Origin: OFTM10 sp964344055
GTDB taxonomy: Bacteria; Actinomycetota; Acidimicrobiia; Acidimicrobiales; Aldehydirespiratoraceae
DNA length: 64,000 nt
Reading direction: 5' to 3'
NCBI GenBank assembly: GCA_964344055.1
Contig: CAYFLT010000014.1
Coordinates: 6,022-70,021, forward strand
A model generated the notes under the pieces. It was not told the origin of the DNA, did not search any database, and saw only the letters and a list, made by a program, of their open reading frames with translations. Below, one piece after another: positions 1-7,238 of the stretch. The position numbers and the translations under genes are program-made. Within the stretch, counting starts at the first letter, position 1. Each line of letters starts with the position of its first letter.

Positions 1-777
1 CGCACGTTCAACGACCTCGACCTCCTGGTCGAACCGGCGAGGTTCGGTGACGCGATCGATGCGCTGGTCGAGGCGGGGGCGGAGGAGCAGAACCAGAACT
101 GGAGCGCCTACCATCGGCATCGCGTCGGTGAGGTGCCGATGGCGATGCGCGACATCACCGTCGATCTCCACTGGCACCTCGTCGGTCTCGGCCGGGACCG
201 CGACACCATGGCCGTCGACGTCGGAGCGATCCTCGACCGGCTTCGACTGAGAGAGGTGGACGGTCGGGAGCGGCCGATCTTCGCGGCCGAGGATCTGGTC
301 GTCTACCTCGCGCTCCATGCCGCCCTCGGCGGCGCCACCCGGCTGGACCAGCTGCGGGACCTCGCGGTCGCCATCTCGGCGGACCCGTTGGACTGGGGCG
401 TGGCCGCCGAACGAGCGGAGGCGTGGCAGGTGACGCGGCTGGTGGCGCATGCGCTCGATCGGGCGGCCATCCTTCTCGGCGCGCACGTTCCCCCTCCGGT
501 ACTCGAACGGCTCGGGGGGAGAGGGCTCGAACGGCGGCGACGGCTCGACGAGGGTCGGTCCCTCGAGCTTCGGTCGTTCCCGGTCGCCTCGCGCCGGGAC
601 CGGCCACGACAGGCGGCGAAGGTCCTTTTTCGCCGAGGGTTCCAGCGGGTGTGGTTCCCCGGCCGACAGGGGTGGGACTTCACCGACGAGCGTGGCCGGC
701 TGTACCACGCCAGGTACGGAGGCGGAGACTCCGCTCGCCGCGAGTTCCTCGAGGCGGTCGCGGCAGGGATGCGCTGA
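1..777 (+). CDS. Nucleotidyltransferase-family protein (PF14907-like), 5' end outside window
   Basis: The open frame is already running at base 1 and stops at 775-777, so only the C-terminal ~258 residues are present. The visible start reads RTFNDLDLLV, the acidic strand expected of the uncharacterised nucleotidyltransferase family PF14907, followed by DITVDLHWHLVG about 50 residues later. Members of this family occur as accessory genes in lasso-peptide and related RiPP clusters, often with HPr-kinase-like proteins, which fits the genes to its right. Substrate unknown. The C-terminal part is Arg-rich and ends GMR. It converges on the small precursor-like gene at 858-962, with a perfect hairpin between them. 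Family assignment is from motif memory; the peptide-cluster role is inference. Confidence 0.65.
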   Translation, partial: RTFNDLDLLVEPARFGDAIDALVEAGAEEQNQNWSAYHRHRVGEVPMAMRDITVDLHWHLVGLGRDRDTMAVDVGAILDRLRLREVDGRERPIFAAEDLVVYLALHAALGGATRLDQLRDLAVAISADPLDWGVAAERAEAWQVTRLVAHALDRAAILLGAHVPPPVLERLGGRGLERRRRLDEGRSLELRSFPVASRRDRPRQAAKVLFRRGFQRVWFPGRQGWDFTDERGRLYHARYGGGDSARREFLEAVAAGMR

Positions 778-803
778 CCTACTGGTCCGAGCCCGGACGC
801 GAA

Positions 804-830
804 TCGAGGGGCGGCGGAGCCGCCCCTCGA
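804..830. terminator. Bidirectional hairpin terminator between convergent genes
   Basis: A perfect 12-bp GC-rich stem (804-815 with 819-830, arms TCGAGGGGCGGC and GCCGCCCCTCGA) closes a GGA loop; an A-T pair at 803/831 extends it. It lies 27 bp after the nucleotidyltransferase stop and 28 bp after the stop of the opposite-strand peptide gene, so it can serve both. No long U-tract follows. Confidence 0.75.
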
Positions 831-857
831 TCGTTCAGATCTGTCAATCTCGCCGGA

Positions 858-962
858 TCAGGTGTCCTGAAGAATCACGCGACGGCTGCCGCGAGGACGG
901 TGATTGCCGAGGCTGCCCTCGAGCTCGAGCTTGCTCTCGATCGCCGGCTTTTCGTACTGCAT
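858..962 (-). CDS. Small RiPP-like precursor peptide (34 aa)
   Basis: The ATG at 962 is preceded by a strong Shine-Dalgarno (CCAGGAGGGCGAAC then ATG) and the frame stops at 858-860. The peptide opens MQYEKPAIESKLELEGSLG and ends GSRRVILQDT. The Y-x-x-P-x-(I/L) block at Tyr3-Pro6-Ile8 is the leader motif that PqqD-type RRE domains bind in lasso-family precursors; the following stretch is acidic and the tail (after about Gly19) basic, with a C-terminal Thr. No Asp/Glu lies 7-9 residues after either Gly candidate, so it is not a canonical lasso core. It follows the S26-peptidase gene on the same strand, and a PqqD-like protein, HPr-kinase-like protein and exporter lie within 3.5 kb. Function is inferred; no homology search was possible. 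It could still be a conserved small protein of another kind. Confidence 0.6.
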   Translation of the reverse strand: MQYEKPAIESKLELEGSLGNHRPRGSRRVILQDT

Positions 963-1004
963 GTTCGCCCTCCTGGGGGGATCCGTTGTCGGATCACAGA
1001 GATA

Positions 1005-1063
1005 CCACTCAGAGTGGGATCGATGGAAGCGCGTTGGGCTGAAATTGATGTTTCAGTCTGAAA
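1005..1063. promoter_or_regulatory. Two 13-bp palindromes upstream of the precursor gene
   Basis: Two perfect inverted repeats with a one-base centre lie upstream of the peptide start at 962: CCACTC-A-GAGTGG at 1005-1017 and TTTCAG-T-CTGAAA at 1051-1063. The surrounding 140 bp is clearly AT-richer than the flanking genes, as expected of a promoter. They may be operators; no regulator is encoded in the visible locus. A weaker hairpin (GATCCG at 980-985 with CGGATC at 990-995) lies between them and the ribosome binding site. Confidence 0.35.
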
Positions 1064-1102
1064 ACGGGCAGTTTGACTCAGATTCCCCCAACGATTGGCG
1101 TA

Positions 1103-1546
1103 TCACGTTCCGTGGTCAGGCCGTGGGGTGCGTCGCCGGAGGCCGATCCGGCGCGCGACCGCTCTCGTCGTGAACGCCAGACGAGCCCATCGACGATCCA
1201 TCCTCCCGAAGCGGCGGAGCCGACCCGAGGGGGCTCGGACCGACGCAACACGGCCGATGAGGCGAGTTCTCGGCACCGGTTCGTCGTCGACCAGATTCCC
1301 CGTCCCGCGCCCGGTCACCAGATCGGCGGCGACATGGCGAATCCGGTGGACGAGGACCCGTTCGTGATCGTCGACGAAGGCCCAGATCTCGCCGGGACGG
1401 GGCGCATCGCCATCGACGATCCGAGCCGTCGAACCCGACTCGATCACCCCTCGCATGCTGGTCCCGGTCACCGGCACGTCGATCGGCTCTTGCGTCACCC
1501 GCGTCCGCAGCAGCTTGGCGGTGGTGTCGGGGTCGGTCGTGCTCAC
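1103..1546 (-). CDS. S26/S24-type signal-peptidase-like serine protease
   Basis: A 147-residue protein read from a GTG at 1546, chosen because upstream sequence lacks family similarity and would run into the divergent kinase gene at 1617. The block VTGTSMRGVIESG holds the likely nucleophile Ser30, and VLVHRI holds His67 where the archaeal/ER branch (S26B) uses His instead of Lys; an Asp pair near residue 88 precedes a conserved IGRV. No membrane span is visible, so unlike housekeeping signal peptidases it may be soluble. Such proteases are frequent next to PqqD/HPr-kinase peptide clusters and could remove the leader or act during export. That role is inference. The start codon is uncertain; an ATG exists at 1684. 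Confidence 0.6.
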   Translation of the reverse strand: MSTTDPDTTAKLLRTRVTQEPIDVPVTGTSMRGVIESGSTARIVDGDAPRPGEIWAFVDDHERVLVHRIRHVAADLVTGRGTGNLVDDEPVPRTRLIGRVASVRAPSGRLRRFGRMDRRWARLAFTTRAVARRIGLRRRTPRPDHGT

Positions 1547-1616
1547 CGGGCTCGACCGTAACCGAGGCGAGGTCCTCCAGCGGTGCTCCTGCGTCGGCTT
1601 TGATTGCGTCGTGGCG

Positions 1617-2537
1617 ATGTCGGATCCGGAGTCGTGGACCCTCGATTGTGGAGGGATCGGTGTTGCGGTCGAGGCTGCCGACACCGAGTTCGGCGCGACC
1701 GTTCACCACCGCCTCGGTGTCGCTCCGATCGAGCGTGAGCCCGAGATCTTCCTCCAGGCCGGCCCGGACGTGCCGGCGCCACCCGACGGTCTCGATCCTC
1801 AGGCGCTGGAGGACTACCTCGGTTGGGACCGGAACGGCGAGGTCTGGATCACCGATGACGACATGGCCGTCCACGTGTCCGGCGGCCGGGTGGTGGTCGG
1901 TGGCCGGGTCGGCGGGGTCGAGGAGGAGGACCGGTTCGATGACCTCCTCCAGTTCGGTGTGGCAGTGGCGGCGGCGACTCCGACTCGACTGATGTTGCAC
2001 GCCGCGGTGATCTCCCGAGGCGACGGGGCGCTGCTCCTCGTCGGCGGCTCGGGTGCGGGCAAGTCGACGCTTGCCGGAGCCGCCCTCGTCGGGGGTTGGA
2101 CCCTGCTCGGTGACGACCTCACCGTCGTCGACACGTCTGCGGGAACGGTGCGCGCCGTGCGACGGCCACCGCTCGTGCCTCGGGAGATCGCCGAGCCGCA
2201 CGGTCTCGAAGGGACCCCGGAGGACGCTCCTCGTGGACGCACCCAACTCCCGATCGAAGTCCTCGGAACCGGATCACGGCACCTGGTGGGAATCGTCAGT
2301 GTCGACCACGGCACCGCGGGCGCAGTCGGCCGACGGCCGGCGAGGGATCTCGACGTCCTCGACGACGCACTGGCCGTCCCGCCGTTTAGCGGCGTGATCC
2401 GCCGTCACCTGGCGGCGGGCGCCTGGCTCCTCCAGGTGCCCGCGGTGCTGCTCGAACACGCGGTGGACCCGACTCGCCGGGTGCCCCGTGCCATCGAACT
2501 GTTGGACGAGGCCTGGGACCTCTTCGACGCGGGGTGA
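1617..2537 (+). CDS. HPr serine kinase-like protein (HprK C-terminal domain)
   Basis: A 306-residue protein. The kinase core shows LMLHAAVI at residues 126-132, the Walker A loop GGSGAGKST at 143-151 and the acidic pair in LLGDDLTVV at 163-171, the signature of the HprK catalytic domain. The N-terminal 110 residues lack the HprK regulatory domain. There is no PTS gene nearby, so HPr is an unlikely substrate; related kinases in lasso-peptide clusters phosphorylate the C-terminal hydroxyl residue of the precursor, and the peptide at 858-962 ends in Thr. The ATG at 1617 begins MSDPESWTL and leaves a 70-bp divergent gap to the S26 gene; a longer frame to 1455 would overlap that gene. It converges with the ABC permease, 3 bp apart. 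Confidence 0.65.
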   Translation: MSDPESWTLDCGGIGVAVEAADTEFGATVHHRLGVAPIEREPEIFLQAGPDVPAPPDGLDPQALEDYLGWDRNGEVWITDDDMAVHVSGGRVVVGGRVGGVEEEDRFDDLLQFGVAVAAATPTRLMLHAAVISRGDGALLLVGGSGAGKSTLAGAALVGGWTLLGDDLTVVDTSAGTVRAVRRPPLVPREIAEPHGLEGTPEDAPRGRTQLPIEVLGTGSRHLVGIVSVDHGTAGAVGRRPARDLDVLDDALAVPPFSGVIRRHLAAGAWLLQVPAVLLEHAVDPTRRVPRAIELLDEAWDLFDAG

Positions 2538-2540
2538 CCG

Positions 2541-3353
2541 TCAGTAGGTGCCCAGCGTTCCGGCCCGTCGTGCGACGGTGACGGCGCGACGAAAGAGCGA
2601 GGCACTGGCCGGTAGGGCCACGACGACGAAGACGAGGAGGAGCGCGATCTCGTCGAGCGCGTCACCGAGGCCGGCATCGGCCTGGGCCAGTGATCGGACG
2701 GCCCGGACGCCGTGCGTCGCCGGGAGGAACTGGGCGACCCCCTCCATCCAGCCGGGCAGTACCGAGAGTGGGTAGAGCGCGCCCGACAACAGCAGGGTGA
2801 TCTTCTCGGCTGGGCCGCTGAACGGGTCGCCCCGCTTCACCAGCACGATGAAGGCGGCGGAGAGGATCCCGAAGGGCATGAACGAGGCCGTGGTGAGCAA
2901 CAGGACCGGAGTGGCCGCCAGCAGTCCGCTCACGGCGATCCCCGAACCGAAGAAGCCGAGACCGACCGCCACCAGGATGACGGTTTCCACGATGACGAAC
3001 CCGAGGGGTACGACATGGCTGGCCGCGACCAGGGTCCACGTCGGCGTCGGCGTCGTGAGGATCGCTTCGAGCGTCCCTTCGTTCTGCTCCTCGGAGATCT
3101 GACCCGCGAACGAGGCGAGTCCGACGATCGCGAAGTTCGTGACGATCGCACCCACGAGCACGAACTCGAAGTAGCCGCCACTGAGATCGGCGATCGCGTC
3201 GGGATCGCCGACGAACTCCCCGATGAAGTAGAAGCTCACCGCGAAGTAGCCGACGTGGACGAGGCGCATCACCAGGTCGACGCGGTAGGAGGTCAGCGTG
3301 ATGAGCTCCTTGCGGACCACCGCCCTCACCCGGTTGGCGTTTCCCTGCCTCAT
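2541..3353 (-). CDS. ABC-2 type transporter permease
   Basis: A 270-residue integral membrane protein with about six hydrophobic segments and the ABC-2 hallmark SEEQNEGTLEAILTTP in the first cytoplasmic loop, where the permease meets the ATPase. It overlaps the upstream ATPase gene by four bases (ATGA), so the two are translationally coupled and presumably form one exporter (two copies of each subunit is usual). In context the likely cargo is the peptide made from the small precursor gene, but ABC-2 systems also move polysaccharides, lipids and drugs, so the substrate is inferred. Confidence 0.8.
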   Translation of the reverse strand: MRQGNANRVRAVVRKELITLTSYRVDLVMRLVHVGYFAVSFYFIGEFVGDPDAIADLSGGYFEFVLVGAIVTNFAIVGLASFAGQISEEQNEGTLEAILTTPTPTWTLVAASHVVPLGFVIVETVILVAVGLGFFGSGIAVSGLLAATPVLLLTTASFMPFGILSAAFIVLVKRGDPFSGPAEKITLLLSGALYPLSVLPGWMEGVAQFLPATHGVRAVRSLAQADAGLGDALDEIALLLVFVVVALPASASLFRRAVTVARRAGTLGTY

Positions 3354-4132
3354 GCGGGGTCCGAGCCAGTGCTCTCATCCGCCACGAGGGTCTCGAGGCG
3401 GGTGCCGAGTCCGGTGGGGTCGCCCGCGATCTCGCCGGCGTCGCCCTCCCAGACGATACGGCCAGCGACGAGCGCAACCACCCGGTCACAGGCCAGGACG
3501 ACCTCGTCCAGGCGATGGTTCGCCATCAACACCGCACGGCCGTCCTCCGCGAGGGCACGGAGTTGGTCGCAGACCTGGCGGCCGGCGAGCGGATCGAGGC
3601 TTCGCGTGGGTTCGTCGAACACGAGGAGCCCGGGGTCGTGCAACATCGCCCTCGCGATGCCGAGCTGGGCGAGCATCCCCGATGAGTAGCCGAACACGGC
3701 CTTGTCCCGGTGTGCGAGGTCGCGCTCGAGCATCGAGCGATCGACCCGCTCCCGGATGGTCGCCCGGTCGAGCCCGGCGAGGGCACCGAAGTACTCCAGG
3801 TTCTGTCGGCCCGTGAGCCTCCAGTGGAATGACCGTTCCTCGGGGAGCGACAGTCCGAAGCGGGTGGTCACCATGGGGTCGTCGGGCACGACGGGATGGC
3901 CGTCGATGGTGATCGATCCCTCGGTCGGGGCGAGCAGGGTGGTGATGGAGCGGATGAGTGTCGACTTGCCGGCCCCGTTGGGGCCGATCAGGCCCACCAC
4001 TTCGCCTGCGTTCACTCGGAGGTTCACACCCTCGAGCGCTCGCACCGGCTCATCGGTGGCGGCTCGCACCAGATGACGCATCAACCCTCTCGGGGGGAGG
4101 TACGTCATGCCGACGCCGGCGACCTCGAGCAT
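3350..4132 (-). CDS. ABC transporter ATP-binding protein (exporter)
   Basis: A 260-residue ATPase. It contains Walker A GPNGAGKST near residue 52, a YSSGM variant of the LSGGQ signature, Walker B LLVFDEPT and the switch His in MANHRLDEV. It powers the ABC-2 permease with which it overlaps. The preceding PqqD-like gene stops 2 bp before this ATG, so pqqD-ATPase-permease is one transcription unit. A PqqD gene directly in front of an exporter suggests the transporter handles a modified peptide; that is inference from context. Confidence 0.82.
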   Translation of the reverse strand: MLEVAGVGMTYLPPRGLMRHLVRAATDEPVRALEGVNLRVNAGEVVGLIGPNGAGKSTLIRSITTLLAPTEGSITIDGHPVVPDDPMVTTRFGLSLPEERSFHWRLTGRQNLEYFGALAGLDRATIRERVDRSMLERDLAHRDKAVFGYSSGMLAQLGIARAMLHDPGLLVFDEPTRSLDPLAGRQVCDQLRALAEDGRAVLMANHRLDEVVLACDRVVALVAGRIVWEGDAGEIAGDPTGLGTRLETLVADESTGSDPA

Positions 4133-4134
4133 CG

Positions 4135-4398
4135 TCAGTCGGCGGTGACGAGGGCGGCGTCCGCGAGAGACGCCACGAATTCGGCGATGTCGGCCTCGAG
4201 CTCCGACTCCGACACCCCCTCGAAGCGTTCGGAGAGGTCACGCGCGAGCGCGGCGACATCGCGTTCGCCGTCCAGTTCGTGCCAAATGACGGTGCCCACC
4301 GCGTTCAGGGTCGTGATGACGGAGCCATCGGCGTCGAGGATGACGACACTGTCGCCACTCGGCTCGAAGGTCACGCCCTCGGCGCGTCGGATTCCCAT
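4135..4398 (-). CDS. PqqD-like peptide-recognition (RRE) protein
   Basis: An 87-residue protein starting at an ATG with a clear GAGGAG ribosome binding site; a longer frame to 4464 adds an unlikely basic segment. The pattern (VVILDADGSVITTLNAVGT, then VIWHELDGERDVAALARDL and a C-terminal helix-turn-helix) is that of PqqD domains, winged-helix folds that bind precursor leaders and present them to modifying enzymes. It is the first gene of the pqqD-ATPase-permease unit. The YEKP motif in the 34-aa peptide is the kind of sequence it would bind. No radical-SAM enzyme, asparagine-synthetase-like cyclase or transglutaminase-like protease is inside the window; these might lie left of base 1. Confidence 0.7.
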   Translation of the reverse strand: MGIRRAEGVTFEPSGDSVVILDADGSVITTLNAVGTVIWHELDGERDVAALARDLSERFEGVSESELEADIAEFVASLADAALVTAD

Positions 4399-4491
4399 GT
4401 TCTTCTCCTCGGCTCGCGTCGCCGCGGGGCCGCGCCCCTTCGGCGCGCCCGACTGACTGCCCATCGGCCGATGTCGCCGGGATGAGAGGAA

Positions 4492-5634
4492 TCAGGGAGC
4501 GGTGCGGCCCCGCCGGTGGGCGCTCTCGGTGAGCGTCTCCTCCTCCACCTCGTGGTGTTGGCGATAGCCCGAGATGAACGCCTGGGCGGTGGCGGCGAAG
4601 GGAAGCGCCAGCAGGGCTCCCACGACACCGAGTAGTGCGGCGCCGGCCAGCACGGAGCCGAACGCCACGGCGACATGCATCTCCATGGTCTGGGCGGTGA
4701 CCTTGGGAGCGAACACGTAGTTCTCCACCTGCTGGTAGACGAACACCACGACCAGCACCGCCAACCCCTTCTGGGGATCGTCGAGAAGGGCCACGATGAC
4801 CGGGAGCGCACCGGCGATGTAGGTGCCGACCACGGGGATGAACTGGGACATCACCCCGAGCCAGATGGCCAGCGGAACCGGGAACGGCACGTCGATGACG
4901 GTGAACGCGATCCAGTGGGCGACCGACGAGAAGATGGCCAGGACCGTCCGCGAGTAGATGTAGCCGCCGGTCTTCTCGATGGCGAGATCCCAGACCGACA
5001 GCACCACCCGCTGGCGCTCCGGTGACAGGAAGGAGCAGACGGTCCGGCGCAGCTTCGGTCCTTCGGCGACGAGGTAGAAGACGAACAGCAGGACCGTGAA
5101 GGCCTGGAACACCACGTTGACGATGGTGGTGCCGAGGTTCAACACGTCGTCGGCGAACCGCCCGGCGAGATCCGACACACCACCGCCCTCGACGAACTCG
5201 TCACTCAGGCTCTGCAGGTCGATGTCTTCGTCGACATTGTCCTGGAGCCACTCCTCGAGATCGTCGACGTAGCCGGGGGCCTCACCGATGAACTCGTCGA
5301 GCTGGGTGGCGAGGGCCGTGCCGATCGCGGCGGAGAAGCCGACCATGGCACCGAGCAGGGCGAGATAGACGAGCCAGACCCCCAATCCACGCCGGATGCC
5401 CCAGCTCTCGAGCCGGTTGACGGCGGGCTCGATCGCGAAGGACAGGAACAGGGAGATCAGGACGACGATCAGGAGGGATCGCAGGGATCGCAGTGCCCCG
5501 GTGCCGAGATAGACGATGACCCATCCGAGCCAGAACAAGCCGATGGCCTTGATCACCCAGAGCGGCACTTTCGCACCCTGGTGCCACGGTGCGTCGTTGT
5601 CGATCGGAGCGGTCGTGTCCTCGGAATCCGCCAT
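4492..5634 (-). CDS. AI-2E family transporter-like membrane protein
   Basis: A 380-residue protein with the AI-2E/YdiK-family layout: paired N-terminal membrane segments, a long soluble loop rich in acidic residues (about 110-165), then a hydrophobic C-terminal half including PLAIWLGVMSQFIPVVGTYI, the conserved family core. Despite the family name most members are uncharacterised permeases, and some act as Na/H antiporters. The ATG at 5634 sits 7 bp after a TAGGTT -10 box on the minus strand, which supports the start and suggests a leaderless mRNA. It is separated from the pqqD gene by about 90 bp and need not be part of the peptide locus. Confidence 0.75.
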   Translation of the reverse strand: MADSEDTTAPIDNDAPWHQGAKVPLWVIKAIGLFWLGWVIVYLGTGALRSLRSLLIVVLISLFLSFAIEPAVNRLESWGIRRGLGVWLVYLALLGAMVGFSAAIGTALATQLDEFIGEAPGYVDDLEEWLQDNVDEDIDLQSLSDEFVEGGGVSDLAGRFADDVLNLGTTIVNVVFQAFTVLLFVFYLVAEGPKLRRTVCSFLSPERQRVVLSVWDLAIEKTGGYIYSRTVLAIFSSVAHWIAFTVIDVPFPVPLAIWLGVMSQFIPVVGTYIAGALPVIVALLDDPQKGLAVLVVVFVYQQVENYVFAPKVTAQTMEMHVAVAFGSVLAGAALLGVVGALLALPFAATAQAFISGYRQHHEVEEETLTESAHRRGRTAP

Positions 5635-5641
5635 CGCGAGG

Positions 5642-5647
5642 AACCTA
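5642..5647 (-). promoter_or_regulatory. -10 box for the AI-2E gene (leaderless)
   Basis: TAGGTT on the minus strand ends 7 bp before the ATG at 5634. With the usual 6-7 bp from -10 box to transcription start, transcription would begin at the start codon. Confidence 0.45.
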
Positions 5648-5679
5648 CTACTTCGGTTGGTTCCAGGGGGTCCTCTCTA

Positions 5680-5880
5680 TACGCTTGTGCCCTCGTGTGA
5701 ACGGGTTTCCCGGTCACCGCAATCGACGTCCGTGAAGGCCCCCCGGGGAACCACACGGCAAAACCGATCCAACGCTCCGCCGGGCCTGCCCGTGCGGAGC
5801 GTTCGCGTGGAACCCCCGGGCTCCATGCCACGGATACAGCGTGGAACCCCCCAGGTTCTACTGACCCACAGGAAGCAACC
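5680..5880 (+). promoter_or_regulatory. Promoter and structured leader of the ribosomal cluster
   Basis: A TACGCT -10-like box (5680-5685) precedes about 190 bases of untranslated leader. The leader holds a perfect 10-bp stem (AACGCTCCGC at 5771-5780 with GCGGAGCGTT at 5794-5803, 13-base loop) and two copies of GCGTGGAACCCCC (5805-5817 and 5839-5851). Structured leaders of this operon are classic sites of ribosomal-protein feedback, but which protein binds here cannot be told from sequence. A ribosome binding site AGGAAGC lies just before rplC. Confidence 0.5.
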
Positions 5881-6522
5881 ATGGCCACCAAGGCGATCGT
5901 CGGCGAGAAGGTCGGCATGACGCAGGTCTGGGACGACGAGAATCGTGTCGTCCCGGTCACCGTCCTGCGCGTGTCCCCGTGCCGTGTCGTGCAGGTCAAG
6001 ACACCTGAGAGCGACGGCTACAGCGCCATCCAGGTCACGCTCGGCGTGAAGGATGCGGGCAAGCTCACCCGGCCCGAGGCCGGACACTTCGACAAGGCCG
6101 GCGTCGACCCGGGCCGCACGCTCGTCGAGCTGCGCCTCGACGACGTCAGCGAGTTCACGGTCGGACAGGAGATCGGCGCCGATGTCCTCGAGGCCGGCGA
6201 GCTGGTGGATGTCACCGGCGTGTCGAAGGGCAAGGGGTTCACCGGTGTGATGAAGCGTCACGGCTTCGGCGGCGGTCCCGCCAGCCACGGCGCCCACAAG
6301 ATCCACCGCAAGCCGGGAGCGGTCGGCCAGTGCGCCACGCCGAGCCGGGTGTTCAAGGGCAAGAAGCTGCCCGGTCGCCACGGTGCCTCCAAGGTCACCA
6401 CCTTGAACCTCGAGGTCGTGAAGGCGGATCCCGAAGCCGAGATCCTCCTCGTGAAGGGCTCGGTTCCGGGCCCCCGGGGCGCCACCGTCGTGATCCGCGA
6501 CGCGGTCAAGGGAGGCAACTGA
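5881..6522 (+). CDS. rplC: 50S ribosomal protein L3 (uL3)
   Basis: A 213-residue uL3, an early-assembly 23S rRNA-binding protein reaching the peptidyl-transferase centre. The start KAIVGEKVGMTQVWDDENRV and the central loop GFGGGPASHGAHK and GRHGASKVTT are diagnostic. Length is typical. It is the first gene of the cluster here; rpsJ, which precedes rplC in most bacteria, is not in the 246-bp upstream gap. The next gene, rplD, starts 2 bp after the stop. Confidence 0.97.
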   Translation: MATKAIVGEKVGMTQVWDDENRVVPVTVLRVSPCRVVQVKTPESDGYSAIQVTLGVKDAGKLTRPEAGHFDKAGVDPGRTLVELRLDDVSEFTVGQEIGADVLEAGELVDVTGVSKGKGFTGVMKRHGFGGGPASHGAHKIHRKPGAVGQCATPSRVFKGKKLPGRHGASKVTTLNLEVVKADPEAEILLVKGSVPGPRGATVVIRDAVKGGN

Positions 6523-6524
6523 TC

Positions 6525-7238
6525 ATGGCATCGGTCAAGGTCAAGACCCAGGCCGGCAAGGACGCCGGCACCGCCGAACTCGACGACGCCGTCTTCGGCA
6601 TCGAGCCGAACATGCCGGTGATGCACCAGGTCGTCACCGCCCAGCTCGCCGCCAAGCGGGCCGGCACCCACTCCACCAAGACCCGTCGTGAGGTCCGGGG
6701 TGGCGGCGCCAAGCCGTGGCGCCAGAAAGGCACGGGCCGAGCCCGGGCCGGCAGCTCCAATGTCCCCCACTGGCGTGGTGGTGGCGTGGCCCACGGCCCG
6801 AAGCCCCGCGACTACAGCCAGCGCACCCCCAAGAAGATGGTGCGGCTCGCGCTCCACTCCGCCCTGTCGGACCGGGCCAGCGAGGGCAACGTGATCGTCG
6901 TCGACTCGTGGTCGTTCGACACTCCGAAGACCAAGGACGGACAGGCGGCGCTCGACGCGGTCGGGGCCGAGGGCAAGGTCCTCGTCGTACTCGGCGATGG
7001 CGACGTCAACGCCTGGAAGAGCTTCCGCAACCTCACCAACGTGCACTGCCTCCACGTGGGTGAGCTCAACACCTACGACGTGCTCGACAACGACGTCGTC
7101 GTGTTCACCCAGGAGACCCTCCCCGTCGCCACCGAGATCCGCCGCGGCACCCACGCCCCGGCCGCCTCGGTGAGCAGCGACAGCGAGGACAGCATCGAGA
7201 GCCTCGACTCCGAGGACTCCCTGGAGGAGGAAGAGTGA
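6525..7238 (+). CDS. rplD: 50S ribosomal protein L4 (uL4) with acidic tail
   Basis: A 237-residue uL4 starting MASVKVKTQAGKDAG. The conserved extended loop HSTKTRREVRGGGAKPW and the motif RQKGTGRARAGS line the exit tunnel region in known structures. After the normal end (about residue 210) there is a Ser/Asp/Glu-rich tail, VSSDSEDSIESLDSEDSLEE, absent from most bacterial L4 proteins. In some bacteria L4 also represses its own operon by binding the leader. The last codons overlap the GTG of rplW by four bases. Confidence 0.97.
   Translation: MASVKVKTQAGKDAGTAELDDAVFGIEPNMPVMHQVVTAQLAAKRAGTHSTKTRREVRGGGAKPWRQKGTGRARAGSSNVPHWRGGGVAHGPKPRDYSQRTPKKMVRLALHSALSDRASEGNVIVVDSWSFDTPKTKDGQAALDAVGAEGKVLVVLGDGDVNAWKSFRNLTNVHCLHVGELNTYDVLDNDVVVFTQETLPVATEIRRGTHAPAASVSSDSEDSIESLDSEDSLEEEE

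Noticed and set aside
858..962. Canonical lasso peptide core
   Set aside because: No Asp/Glu at position 7-9 after a candidate Gly1 and no Thr at the penultimate leader position; only the leader motif is lasso-like.
1048..1173. Plus-strand frame MFQSENGQFDSDSPNDWRIT as a second small peptide gene
   Set aside because: No ribosome binding site or -10 box, no leader motif, and its second half is antisense to the S26-peptidase gene.
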